DNA of 27,758 nucleotides from a virus, in IMG/VR virus record IMGVR_UViG_3300037847_000874, positions 1 to 27,758 of that record. One strand, 5' to 3'. A program made the translations under genes and the position numbers. The stretch's first letter is position 1; each line of letters begins with the position of its first letter. The notes under the pieces were generated by a model. The model was not told the DNA's origin. It saw only the letters and a list, made by a program, of their open reading frames with translations, and did not search any database. Positions 13,487 through 21,229 of the stretch are shown piece after piece.

Positions 13487-15555
13487 ATTCTTAACAGTTC
13501 AACTTTAGCTAGTTTGTTAATATCAGTGTTATACTCTATCTTGTTTACTCTATACTCTTGGTCTTTAATTTTTATTTTATTACTAAAACTAAAATTATAT
13601 ATATCAGTTGGTTTCAAATATATTTCAGCTTTTAATAACAAACCATTAGTAACATTATATTTATCATTTATATAATTAAACCAATATTTATCAAATAAAG
13701 TGTTAGTTGGTTGATTGCCTAATGTATATAAATCAAAAGGGTTTATTTGACCATATAATAAACTATTATCAGATGTATCTGCATCTTCTAAACTTTCATC
13801 GTAAAAGTGTGCATTTACTGTATGTTCTGCAATAGCACTAAAAACACCTAAAGAACCACTTGTGTCAAAATATCCAAAATCTATAAAATCATTTTCATTA
13901 ACAAAAGTTCTTTTAAATACTAAACGTGGTAAATTTTTATAACCCTTAAATGTTTCACCATCTTGTTCAGCTATTACTTGTGTGTAATTTGTACCACCTT
14001 CTAATAAATTTACATAAGGTGCAGCAAATACATTGTTTTGTATTTGTATTACTTTATCATTATCTACATCAAATTCTACAATATGACTACCAAATGGTGT
14101 GCCTTGTATATTCTCATATTTATTTTTATAATAATCACTACTATCTTGTGCGTGGTGAAACTCTATGCGTTTAGGTATTTCTATTGGCTCTATTACTATT
14201 TCATTTATGTTTATTTTTTTAGTCCAATCTAACGTAGTTTCTGTTAAGTAATTATCGTAAGTTTCTATTTTTAATACATTATTTTGTACGCTTTCTAAAG
14301 TTAAATTAAAAATTTTAAAAACATCTGTTAATATGTCGGCTAATTTTATTTCACCTATATCAGAATTTATAACCTGTAAAGTAGGTTGTTGTGGGTTTGT
14401 AGTTATACTTAAAGATGCGCTGCTACCATCAGGTATTGCAAATAATCCATTATATTCAGCGTGTATTTGAAATGACATTGTATCATTCACACCCATATCA
14501 AAGTTACAATTAAAAGTTACTGCATCATTACCTTGTATATATACAAATGCACTATCTAAATATACTATTTCTTGTGCGCCACCACTAGGAGTGTATAAAC
14601 CTACTAAATCTACTGTACCAATAGCTGGAAAAACCAAAGGTTGTATAGCTATTGTCATAACAAAATTAGCCATAGTATCAAATGGTGCAGTAAATGTACC
14701 TGTACCTACATTAAAAGCATTATTTACATCACCACTTTCATTTGTCCAGCTTACAGAAGTATTGCCACCTAAACTTAATGCTTGTGCGCCTACTGGTGGT
14801 ACACCATCACAAGTTAAGGTATCACCAACTGCATCTAACTCTGTACTCTCTATGCCTGTATCAAAATATATTTTACTAAAATAACTACTGTCAAAAAAAT
14901 TACTATCATAACTAAAACCAGCTAAATCAAATATTTTATCTATAACATATTTTAATCGTAAGTTTAACACATAATTTTTATGTCTATTAAATAAACCTAT
15001 ATTGTTAGCTTCTATATCTAGTATAGTCATTTGACCATCGTTAATAATAGGGTAAAATACATCGTTAGAAGTGCCACCAGCAGTTAAAGTAACACCTGTA
15101 TCAGTCCAACTATTTAAAATATTATTTACAGTAAACTCGTGTATTATATCTGTAAAATCTAAATCTTTAATAGTTTTATCAGCTAGTGTTTCTATGATAT
15201 TTGCTACATCATTAAACAATACTACATTGTATGTTATTTCAGTGTCTTTATCTACAACATTTAACAATCTTAAATAACCTTCTAACACTAAAACATCTTC
15301 ACTATATAAAAATGCTTTTACAATACGGTAAGGACTAAAATTTAATGTATATCTATCTAAATTATAATAATGCTCAAAAAATTTATTATTACGCTTTGTA
15401 GCTGGTATATTAAAGTCTTTAGAGTATGATGCGTTTTTACTTTCTATATCTCTAACATCATCTACTTGTAAAGTTATATTTATATTTTCGTTACCAAACA
15501 AATCTAATTCTATAACTTGACCAGTAGTATCTTGTATAACCTCTAATTTTATCAT
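13483..15555 (-). CDS. Large baseplate/tail-tip structural protein
   Basis: 690 aa, the largest protein here. The N-terminal region (about 1-130) contains LDLFGNENINITLQVDDVRD and ASYSKDFNIPATKRNNKFFE, a pattern I recall from large tail-tip or baseplate proteins of Bacteroidetes phages (the ...SYSK...IPATKxNN motif). A central beta-rich portion (about 160-400) follows, then TLESVQNNVLKIETYDNYLT, which resembles the hub-domain arrangement. The C-terminus ends YRVNKIEYNTDINKLAKVEL-LRI. Overlaps of 4 nt with both neighbours show tight translational coupling. The likely role is the baseplate hub or host-contact platform; exact homology unverified. Confidence 0.65.
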   Translation of the reverse strand: MIKLEVIQDTTGQVIELDLFGNENINITLQVDDVRDIESKNASYSKDFNIPATKRNNKFFEHYYNLDRYTLNFSPYRIVKAFLYSEDVLVLEGYLRLLNVVDKDTEITYNVVLFNDVANIIETLADKTIKDLDFTDIIHEFTVNNILNSWTDTGVTLTAGGTSNDVFYPIINDGQMTILDIEANNIGLFNRHKNYVLNLRLKYVIDKIFDLAGFSYDSNFFDSSYFSKIYFDTGIESTELDAVGDTLTCDGVPPVGAQALSLGGNTSVSWTNESGDVNNAFNVGTGTFTAPFDTMANFVMTIAIQPLVFPAIGTVDLVGLYTPSGGAQEIVYLDSAFVYIQGNDAVTFNCNFDMGVNDTMSFQIHAEYNGLFAIPDGSSASLSITTNPQQPTLQVINSDIGEIKLADILTDVFKIFNLTLESVQNNVLKIETYDNYLTETTLDWTKKININEIVIEPIEIPKRIEFHHAQDSSDYYKNKYENIQGTPFGSHIVEFDVDNDKVIQIQNNVFAAPYVNLLEGGTNYTQVIAEQDGETFKGYKNLPRLVFKRTFVNENDFIDFGYFDTSGSLGVFSAIAEHTVNAHFYDESLEDADTSDNSLLYGQINPFDLYTLGNQPTNTLFDKYWFNYINDKYNVTNGLLLKAEIYLKPTDIYNFSFSNKIKIKDQEYRVNKIEYNTDINKLAKVELLRI

Positions 15556-16991
15556 AATCTTTGTACTCTTGTATTATGTCCTTTTTCTATTGTTATAAAA
15601 TATTGTAATAATTTATCATTTACACCTGTTTGTTTTATATACTCTGTTTCATTTACAACGACTGGCTCAAATATATTACCAGTTTGCATAAATACAGATG
15701 TACTTGTAAAAAGTTCTTCTAATACATCAGCATCTTCTTCTGTTATAAAATCAGTATTAGCTTCTATTATTTCTGTTGCTTTTACATTATATGTTCTAGT
15801 ACCACCATCTTCTGTACCTTGATTATATGTATTAAATTCAAAAACAGGAAAGCTACCTATACCTTCTGCTGCATATTGTGAGTTATGTCCATAGTTTTGT
15901 TTTATTGCACTTTTAGTAATACGTTGCTTTCTAACAGATTTTTTTGTAAAGTTGTAATAATCCCAAGCACCTAAACTATTTAGAAAAGTAAGTCTTATAG
16001 TTTCTAAACCATTACAATCAGGTTGTTGTATGTCAAATTGATATGCACGACTAACTGCACTATCTACATTTAAGGCTTGAACAAAATAGTACGCTACATT
16101 AGTCATATCAAAACCTAATTGTACCAGTTGTTTTGTACCACAACCAAAATATAATAAACCTTCTTCTGTATTACCTTGACCGTTGTAAATGTTATATTGT
16201 ATAACGTCACCAAAAGGTGCGCCACCATTTGTATATGTATTATCAACAAATTTAGTGTCTATTAAAACATTATCACTAGAATATGTCCTTATCCTCATTC
16301 TTGTAACTTCACTTTGCCCACCAACAACGTTATAATTACCATTTAAAAAAGCAATAGTATGATATTGATTTAATTGTATTTTTTGTCCACTAGAAGTAAC
16401 ATTATCAGTGTTAAATGTAGTTGGTGAAAATTTTGACAAAAACCTACTAGCTGCATCAGTTAAAAAATATTCACTCATATCTTGCGTGCTAAATCCTTCA
16501 TTATGTTGTGCTACTGCGTTTAGAGCAGTAAAAGCAACATCAGTTGTAAAACTTTGAAACTGTTGTATAGTACCACTTGCAGTATCACTATATTCATAAG
16601 CACCTATACCGTAAACAGTTTTTATATTAGATTTATTTTTTGCAAATTCGTCTATTTGATGTATAGAGTGTGGTTGGGTATGATAATTATCACCATTAGA
16701 TGTACTTTGTCTACTTAATGCTTTATCATCATATCCTTTAAAATCTGTTTCTACAAAATCTTGTACAATACTATCTATCTTAAAATAAGCCATATTGTTT
16801 ATAGCTGGATTAGGTGGTGCTTTTAATAACATTACTGTATCATTTATATACAATATTAAAACATATTTAACATTAAATTTATTAACCAATATGTTTTGTG
16901 GTATTCCTTTTGCTCTAATTACTATATCTGTATATGCTGGTGTAATAAACCTAGCATTATTTAACATTTGTGTTTCTAATTCTACTGCCAT
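15552..16991 (-). CDS. Large virion protein, probable tail/baseplate component
   Basis: 479 aa, mostly beta-strand with no signal or membrane segment. Segments such as NKFNVKYVLILYINDTVMLL, YYFVQALNVDSAVSRAYQFD and NSLGAWDYYNFTKKSVRKQR recall a family paired with the 690-aa type baseplate protein in Bacteroidetes phages. Its stop overlaps that gene's start, and its own start overlaps the 174-aa tail gene. The conserved pairing and coupling suggest the two large proteins assemble together at the tail tip. Confidence 0.6.
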   Translation of the reverse strand: MAVELETQMLNNARFITPAYTDIVIRAKGIPQNILVNKFNVKYVLILYINDTVMLLKAPPNPAINNMAYFKIDSIVQDFVETDFKGYDDKALSRQSTSNGDNYHTQPHSIHQIDEFAKNKSNIKTVYGIGAYEYSDTASGTIQQFQSFTTDVAFTALNAVAQHNEGFSTQDMSEYFLTDAASRFLSKFSPTTFNTDNVTSSGQKIQLNQYHTIAFLNGNYNVVGGQSEVTRMRIRTYSSDNVLIDTKFVDNTYTNGGAPFGDVIQYNIYNGQGNTEEGLLYFGCGTKQLVQLGFDMTNVAYYFVQALNVDSAVSRAYQFDIQQPDCNGLETIRLTFLNSLGAWDYYNFTKKSVRKQRITKSAIKQNYGHNSQYAAEGIGSFPVFEFNTYNQGTEDGGTRTYNVKATEIIEANTDFITEEDADVLEELFTSTSVFMQTGNIFEPVVVNETEYIKQTGVNDKLLQYFITIEKGHNTRVQRL

Positions 16992-17515
16992 TATTCTATG
17001 TCTTTACTTACAAACTTTAAAAATTGTTGTGTGTCCTTAGCATATGCTTTTATAAAATCTTTAGGTAACTCTCTATATGCTACATTAAAAGCATCAGTAA
17101 AAAAATTACTAGGTTCTATGCCATATAACTTTATATTTTTAGCTATTAAAAACACTATACTTTTACGTGGTATAAATTTACCCTTGTCATCTCTAACACC
17201 TTTTATACCCTTTCTAACTACCCATTTGTCTATTGCGCCAATATTAGCTATTTTACTAGAAGTTTTAAAAGCGTAAGGTGACTTAGGTGCTTTTGCATTT
17301 GACTTACTACCTTTAACACCCTTATCTACAAATTTTGCATACCCTTCTGCTACAAAAGACATATCAACTGCACCACTTTCGTAAACATTTAAATAGTAAC
17401 CTAAACTACTACCTAAATCACCACTAGCATTTTTGCCTTTAGCATTTAATATACCTCTAGCAGTTTGCACTACCTTTTTACCAAAGGTGTCTAATACCTT
17501 TTCTACATTACTCAT
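16991..17515 (-). CDS. Tail completion/HK97 gp10-like protein
   Basis: 174 aa. Basic, Gly/Ser/Lys-rich with segments VEKVLDTFGKKVVQTARGIL, YYLNVYESGAVDMSFVAEGY followed by AKFVDKGVKGS, and KSIVFLIAKNIKLYGIEPSN then FF. The order helix, 'A-x-F-V-D-K-G-V-x-G' motif, Arg/Lys-rich loop and terminal helix resembles neck or tail-completion proteins of the HK97-gp10 class. It is joined by TAATG to the 151-aa gene upstream. Moderate confidence. Confidence 0.55.
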   Translation of the reverse strand: MSNVEKVLDTFGKKVVQTARGILNAKGKNASGDLGSSLGYYLNVYESGAVDMSFVAEGYAKFVDKGVKGSKSNAKAPKSPYAFKTSSKIANIGAIDKWVVRKGIKGVRDDKGKFIPRKSIVFLIAKNIKLYGIEPSNFFTDAFNVAYRELPKDFIKAYAKDTQQFLKFVSKDIE

Positions 17516-17970
17516 TATGCAGTTGCTATAAACACTTCTAAATCTAGTGCATTGCCACCGTGATTATTACGCACAAACAAACTCTCAATATCATCAGTAG
17601 TTGTAATACCAGCTTTTGATGCTGCACCATTACCATTAGGTGTGAAATACACTACACTTGATTGTGCTTTTAATTCAGTTGCAGAAGATGTTGCACTAAA
17701 TGCTTTTGTTAATACTAAAGCATCTGTATCGTCTAAGTTAGTAACTCGTATGTATTTAACATCTTCTACGTCAAACTGGTCGTTTGTAACAGTAGATATA
17801 AAAGTAGCTAAAGTAACTGTTGTACTCGCTGGTATTGTAAATATACGTTTAGAAACATTACCTATACCTGTAATTGATTTAGTTATAGTTTGGTCGTATT
17901 GTGTACCATTTAATGTTATTTGTTCATTTATTTGTACGCTTAATGTTGCGCTAGAAACTGTTGTAGCCAT
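17515..17970 (-). CDS. Beta-rich structural protein, first gene of the late unit
   Basis: 151 aa, Thr/Ser/Val-rich and predicted to be all beta (SSATLSVQINEQITLNGTQY, KRIFTIPASTTVTLATFIST, DALVLTKAFSATSSATELKA). The composition fits a tail, decoration or adhesion-type virion protein. It is the first gene downstream of the 140-bp intergenic region that carries one copy of the shared 28-bp element, so it probably opens a transcription unit. No named family recognised. Confidence 0.6.
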   Translation of the reverse strand: MATTVSSATLSVQINEQITLNGTQYDQTITKSITGIGNVSKRIFTIPASTTVTLATFISTVTNDQFDVEDVKYIRVTNLDDTDALVLTKAFSATSSATELKAQSSVVYFTPNGNGAASKAGITTTDDIESLFVRNNHGGNALDLEVFIATA

Positions 17971-18110
17971 TTTTTATTATTTATATTATTATTATATTAT
18001 ACTTATATTAGTTATTTATATTAATTATCTATATTTATATTATATATATTCTTGTTAGTGTTACTTCGTTGTTACTATATGCTTGTAAGTTACTCACTCT
18101 TAATTATTTA
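17971..18110 (-). promoter_or_regulatory. Intergenic promoter region with shared 28-bp element (copy 1)
   Basis: Very AT-rich, with no ORF. Positions 18048-18075 carry (minus strand) GTAACAAC-G-AAGTAACAC-T-AACAAGAAT, which differs at two positions from 26971-26998. Similarity extends with gaps over about 85 bp: an ACTTAC block upstream and ATATAGAT-ATTAA downstream. Same orientation in both copies, each ahead of the first gene of a block. Probably a phage promoter or activator site for the structural genes. Confidence 0.65.
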
Positions 18111-18602
18111 CTATGCAAAAGCAGTACCACCAACACAAGCACTTGCATCAAAACTAACTTTTATGCTTATTGTAGCAGTCCAGCCACTAACTTCATTATC
18201 AAATCTTTCTGTAAAAGGCTCACAAGATATATTATCATCTATCTTTATCATATGCCTAAAATCTTCATAGTCTGCATCAAATACAGAGTTTTTTAACTCA
18301 CTGTATATATCACCTATTACTTGCAGCATATCACTTAATACATCATCTTCGTTACTTTCATCTTTTTTTACTAAGTCCATAGCTATAAACTGAAAGTTAT
18401 ATGTTAATTCGTGTGGTGTATATGTAGCAGTATTAGTAGATATGTGTAGTAAAGGGTATGTAGTTTCTACTAAATCTACTTCAAATATATCACCTATTGT
18501 AGTTGTTTGTATTATTAAACTATCAGTACCTATTTTTCTAAATAAATCATATAACATATTTAGTGTTACATTTTTTATTTCTTCACCTTTGTATATTATC
18601 AT
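18111..18602 (-). CDS. Tail terminator/tail completion-like protein
   Basis: 163 aa. The pattern PLLHISTNTATYTPHELTYN (beta strand with His), FQFIAMDLVKKDESNEDDVL, SDMLQVIGDIYSELKN, then CEPFTERFDNEVSGWTATIS with a final beta strand and a C-x-GGTA end, is the layout I associate with tail terminator-type proteins in Bacteroidetes phages: strand-helix-strand with a late 'PF-x-ER...V-x-GW' motif. Its ATG overlaps the stop of the -1 frame extension of the upstream gene as ATGA (18599-18602), which independently supports that extension. Confidence 0.6.
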   Translation of the reverse strand: MIIYKGEEIKNVTLNMLYDLFRKIGTDSLIIQTTTIGDIFEVDLVETTYPLLHISTNTATYTPHELTYNFQFIAMDLVKKDESNEDDVLSDMLQVIGDIYSELKNSVFDADYEDFRHMIKIDDNISCEPFTERFDNEVSGWTATISIKVSFDASACVGGTAFA

Positions 18603-18847
18603 CTTTTATTTTGTATATATGTTAAATCTTTTTTGTAAGCTATAAAATTAAAACACTCATTTACACTTAATTCTAATACATCATTAAATTTTAATATATC
18701 ACCATCAGATAAACTATAAACTAGACTATACCAGCCATATCTTTCTTCAAATTGTTCTTCTTCTGTCTTAACATCTTTCTGCGTTCTCTCCTCGATAGGT
18801 TCTTTGAATAAACTTGCATAGTGTTTATGTAATCCGTTGCGATAGTC
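18599..18847 (-). CDS. -1 frame extension of the tail-assembly-chaperone-like gene (82 codons)
   Basis: The reading frame -1 to the 216-aa gene opens at the T9 run (18848-18856) and continues for 82 codons to TGA at 18599-18601, which overlaps the next ATG as ATGA. It encodes a charged linker (KEPIEERTQKDVKTEEEQFE) and then a domain-like end (GWYSLVYSLSDGDILKFNDV followed by LELSVNECFNFIA). Over the last part of the dual-coded region, third positions are AT-rich in this frame (about 8 of 27 G/C) but not in frame 0 (about 15 of 26), so this frame appears to be the one under selection. Fused to the first 175 residues it gives a 257-aa product. Confidence 0.75.
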   Translation of the reverse strand, partial: DYRNGLHKHYASLFKEPIEERTQKDVKTEEEQFEERYGWYSLVYSLSDGDILKFNDVLELSVNECFNFIAYKKDLTYIQNKR

Positions 18848-19371
18848 AAAAAAAAACTGGCTGCACCATTTACTGTATCTATGCTTAGATTATCTCTAAA
18901 TAGTTTTGCTCGTTTATTAGCAGTTAAATAATCGTATTCTTCTATACTATATTTTTCTTTTTTTTGCTTTGTTATTGGTCTATACAAAATTGCCATAACA
19001 CTATCCATAGATAACCACCCATCAGATAGTTTACTATCTAAATCTACAAACTCTTTTAATTTAAGTTCGTGTAAGTTAGGGTGAAAGCCATAATCTATAC
19101 CATCTATTGTAATAATTAAGTTTAAATCTGTATTGGTTTTATTATCCATTAATTTACTTAACTCATTCATTACATTATCAATATCTGATTTTTTACAATC
19201 TTTTAATAATTTTTTAGGTGCATTAGTAAAACAACTTATTGTAGTTATTGTTTTTTGTAATTCATCATCTTCGTTATCTATGCTTTGCATAAAATCCATA
19301 TACTTACCTAAAGATACTTGTGACCAGCTTGTAGGTATAGCATAACTAACATTGTTAATAATTAATTCCAT
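18721..19371 (-). CDS. Tail-assembly-chaperone-like protein, frame 0 product
   Basis: 216 aa. The N-terminal domain (about 1-175) has INNVSYAIPTSWSQVSLGKY, a 'ISCFTNAPKKLLKDCKK' helix, DYGFHPNLHELKLKEFVDLD and SDGWLSMDSVMAILYRPITK, the form I associate with tail-assembly-chaperone-type proteins in Bacteroidetes phages. From residue 176 to the stop, frame 0 gives an Arg/Lys-rich tail (LSRRERRKMLRQKKNNLKKD) with unusually G/C-rich third positions. A perfect slippery heptamer T-TTT-TTG lies at codons S172-F173-F174-L175. Tailed phages commonly make a short and a -1 frameshifted long chaperone from this kind of locus. Here the gene is not directly before the tape measure, which is unusual. Confidence 0.7.
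   Translation of the reverse strand: MELIINNVSYAIPTSWSQVSLGKYMDFMQSIDNEDDELQKTITTISCFTNAPKKLLKDCKKSDIDNVMNELSKLMDNKTNTDLNLIITIDGIDYGFHPNLHELKLKEFVDLDSKLSDGWLSMDSVMAILYRPITKQKKEKYSIEEYDYLTANKRAKLFRDNLSIDTVNGAASFFLTIATDYINTMQVYSKNLSRRERRKMLRQKKNNLKKDMAGIV
18847..18856 (-). promoter_or_regulatory. Slippery T9-G sequence for -1 frameshifting
   Basis: Minus strand reads AGT TTT TTT TTG ACT in frame 0 (AGT at 18858-18856, TTG at 18849-18847). Slipping back one base after TTG gives GAC and the 82-codon extension. A homopolymer-length error (T9 for T10) would have the same effect and cannot be excluded. Confidence 0.6.
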
Positions 19372-19387
19372 ACTATAAAATATAAAA
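19369..19387 (-). promoter_or_regulatory. TATATTTTATA leader before the chaperone-like gene
   Basis: Identical over 19 bases to 6936-6954, including the ATG. See that entry. Confidence 0.5.
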
Positions 19388-19414
19388 GTTAAAATTTGAG
19401 TATAATTGCAAAAT

Positions 19415-19429
19415 ACTTGTTTTACAAGT
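19415..19429. promoter_or_regulatory. Inverted repeat ACTTGT-TTT-ACAAGT
   Basis: A perfect 6-bp dyad with a 3-bp spacer, 44 bp above the chaperone-like start. On the minus strand TATTTTG (19415-19409), similar to the Bacteroidetes -7 box, directly follows it. It may be an operator over a promoter. A related dyad CTTGTA/TACAAG lies at 1076-1092. Confidence 0.4.
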
Positions 19430-19441
19430 TAGTTAGTTTGT

Positions 19442-19488
19442 AAAGAGGGTGACCAATCGATGAGCGAAATGTTGCCCTCTTTTTTTTT
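19442..19488 (+). terminator. Structured hairpin with T9 tail, oriented for plus-strand transcripts
   Basis: AAAGAGGG (19442-19449) pairs with CCCTCTTT (19475-19482). Inside are a CAA/TTG helix and a small TCG-ATGAG-CGA hairpin. A run of nine T (19480-19488) follows on the plus strand. For minus-strand transcripts the hairpin forms too, but only TTT follows. It is more G/C-rich than its surroundings. Terminator, small RNA end or DNA-processing site are all possible. Confidence 0.55.
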
Positions 19489-19563
19489 ACTTAGGTTTAC
19501 ATAAGTTTACATATTTTTACATATCAAGTTTACACAAGTTTACGTATTTATACATAGTTTTAC
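19486..19563. repeat. Eight TTTAC units at 10-bp spacing (iteron-like array)
   Basis: TTTAC begins at 19486, 19496, 19506, 19516, 19529, 19539, 19549 (as TATAC) and 19559. The spacing is 10 bp except for one step of 13, so the units lie on nearly the same face of the helix. Flanking bases are also similar (unit about TTTACATAAG). The array lies just after the terL stop. On the minus strand the unit reads CTTATGTAAA. Confidence 0.8.
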
Positions 19564-19565
19564 AA

Positions 19566-20870
19566 CTATTGCACATAATACACACCCTGTGGTTTTAGTT
19601 CGTAGTACATACGCATAGCTAGAGCATCACTAAAATCAGGTGACCTACCAATAGCACTTTTTACTTCATCTTTACTTATCAGTTGTAGCTTAGTGTCTTT
19701 GTCAAAGTTTTTACGTCTTACTTGCTCTAATTCTTGTATAATATAATTCTTGTGTGTTATATTAGTACAGTTAATATATATCTTAGACTTATTTAGAGCA
19801 TCGCTAAGAGCATAATAGCATTGTGTCTTTAGATTGATATAGTTTTCTTTTTTTAGTGCCTTAGAATTGTTTACAAAGCCTTTGCACCTTAATATATCTT
19901 TAACACCACCACCTACACCATCGTCATCTACTATAATATTACCTAATGATACGTTGTAGTTTCTTTGTATTGTGCGTATTTCATCTGCTGCTTGTGTAAT
20001 GCTATTAGTGTCTAGTACCTTAAAGTATTCGGCTCGTAAGCCATTCCAATAGATTATTACTGTTTTATCTTTACCAAACCTAGCTATATCAGCAGTTATG
20101 TACCCTGTACCACTAGGTGTATCTTGTAATTCAAAAGCACCTAGTATAGCGTTGTAGTTTATTAGCTTATCTTCACTATCGTCATATTCCCAGTTGCCAT
20201 ATAGTAGTCTTTGCTTACTTATATAGTCAAGTTTTTCTAGCTGGTCTTTATAGTGTTTAGAGATATGCCTATTATCTGTTACAAGCGACTGTATAAACTT
20301 ACGATATTCAGGTAACCTATTTTCTTTGTGTGGTTTGTAGAAGTTAGTATATACCCATTCTTTACTAGGGTTACAAGTCAGTAGTGTCTTAGGCACTAAA
20401 TTATTTTCATCTAACTTATATCTTAACCTACTACTTACTATTTGTTTAGCTTTTTCTGTTATTTGGTTACATTCGTCAATAAATGCAGCAGTAAGTTCTA
20501 ATGAACCTAAGCTATCAAAGTTTTTATCTGATGGGTATTGAAATAAATCTTTTAATATTACCTCTGAACCATTATAGAATGTAATAATATTGCTTGATGC
20601 GTTGTATTTGTAGTGTGTATTAGCTTCTATACCCCATTCACTACATACGTCAAAGAATGTGTTTAGTGTTGTCTTTTTAAGATTGTCTAGCTTACTACGA
20701 CCTATTAAACATCTAATACCATCGTATTGTGTGCATAGTGTTATTATCCAAGCACAACCCAAGTAACTCTTGCCACCACCAGCAGCACCACCATATAATA
20801 CTTCTGTTGTGGTCTTATCTGTTAGGTACTCTATTGCTAGCCATTGTTTACTCGTTAGTTTCGCTATCAT
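19566..20870 (-). CDS. terL: Terminase large subunit (packaging ATPase-nuclease)
   Basis: 434 aa, a normal length for a compact TerL. Walker A GGAAGGGKS (27-35), Walker B LTAAFIDECNQ with D132-E133, and coupling motif LLTCNPSKEWVY (about 163-174). The RNase H-like nuclease domain shows acidic residues at D261 (YITADIARFG), D315-D317 (IIVDDDGVGGG) and the late SPDFSDALAMR motif (D412/D415). It powers DNA translocation into the procapsid and cuts the concatemer. The ATG at 20868-20870 lies within the end of the small-subunit gene (23-nt overlap). It is followed by the TTTAC array and hairpin rather than by the portal gene. Confidence 0.95.
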   Translation of the reverse strand: MIAKLTSKQWLAIEYLTDKTTTEVLYGGAAGGGKSYLGCAWIITLCTQYDGIRCLIGRSKLDNLKKTTLNTFFDVCSEWGIEANTHYKYNASSNIITFYNGSEVILKDLFQYPSDKNFDSLGSLELTAAFIDECNQITEKAKQIVSSRLRYKLDENNLVPKTLLTCNPSKEWVYTNFYKPHKENRLPEYRKFIQSLVTDNRHISKHYKDQLEKLDYISKQRLLYGNWEYDDSEDKLINYNAILGAFELQDTPSGTGYITADIARFGKDKTVIIYWNGLRAEYFKVLDTNSITQAADEIRTIQRNYNVSLGNIIVDDDGVGGGVKDILRCKGFVNNSKALKKENYINLKTQCYYALSDALNKSKIYINCTNITHKNYIIQELEQVRRKNFDKDTKLQLISKDEVKSAIGRSPDFSDALAMRMYYELKPQGVYYVQ

Positions 20871-21210
20871 CGTCTTTCATTAGAGTAATAGTTATAGGCT
20901 TAAACTCACCACTAACATCTAACTCTTGTTTTTCTACATAACCCCTTTTCTTGCCTTTAGTCTTTAGGTAAAATATAGTAGCTTGTGTACCACCTTTTTT
21001 AATCTGTTTGTGTAGGTGGCTTTCAGCAAAGTCAATAGCTACATCATCAATACTCTTAACTGCTAGTTTATATGCTTCATCATCTTTAAGCCATTGGTAG
21101 TGTGTTTCTCTTGATATTCCTACTAGCTTACAAGCACTTGTTACCACTCCTAATGTTTTCTCTAATGCTTCAAGCATAGCTATTTTACCTTTCTCTGTTC
21201 TATCTTGCAT
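20848..21210 (-). CDS. Terminase small subunit-like DNA-binding protein
   Basis: 120 aa. The N-terminal half contains an HTH (LGVVTSACKLVGISRETHYQ, then WLKDDEAYKLAV), the form found in many phage small terminases. The C-terminal half has AESHLHKQIKKGGTQATIFY then LKTKGKKRGYVEK, the typical 'A-x-x-F-x-L-K-x-x-x-x-x-x-G-Y' element. Immediately upstream of and overlapping terL, as expected for the subunit that recognises the packaging site. The acidic C-terminus could contact TerL. Confidence 0.85.
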   Translation of the reverse strand: MQDRTEKGKIAMLEALEKTLGVVTSACKLVGISRETHYQWLKDDEAYKLAVKSIDDVAIDFAESHLHKQIKKGGTQATIFYLKTKGKKRGYVEKQELDVSGEFKPITITLMKDDDSETNE

Positions 21211-21229
21211 ATGTGTCAGTTTTTGTCAA

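Noticed and set aside
13483-13510. KVELLRI at the C-terminus of the 690-aa baseplate protein as a further protease-type site
   Set aside because: Lacks the small residue after KVEL and lies at the very C-terminus of a tail protein, outside the head-assembly set; treated as coincidence.
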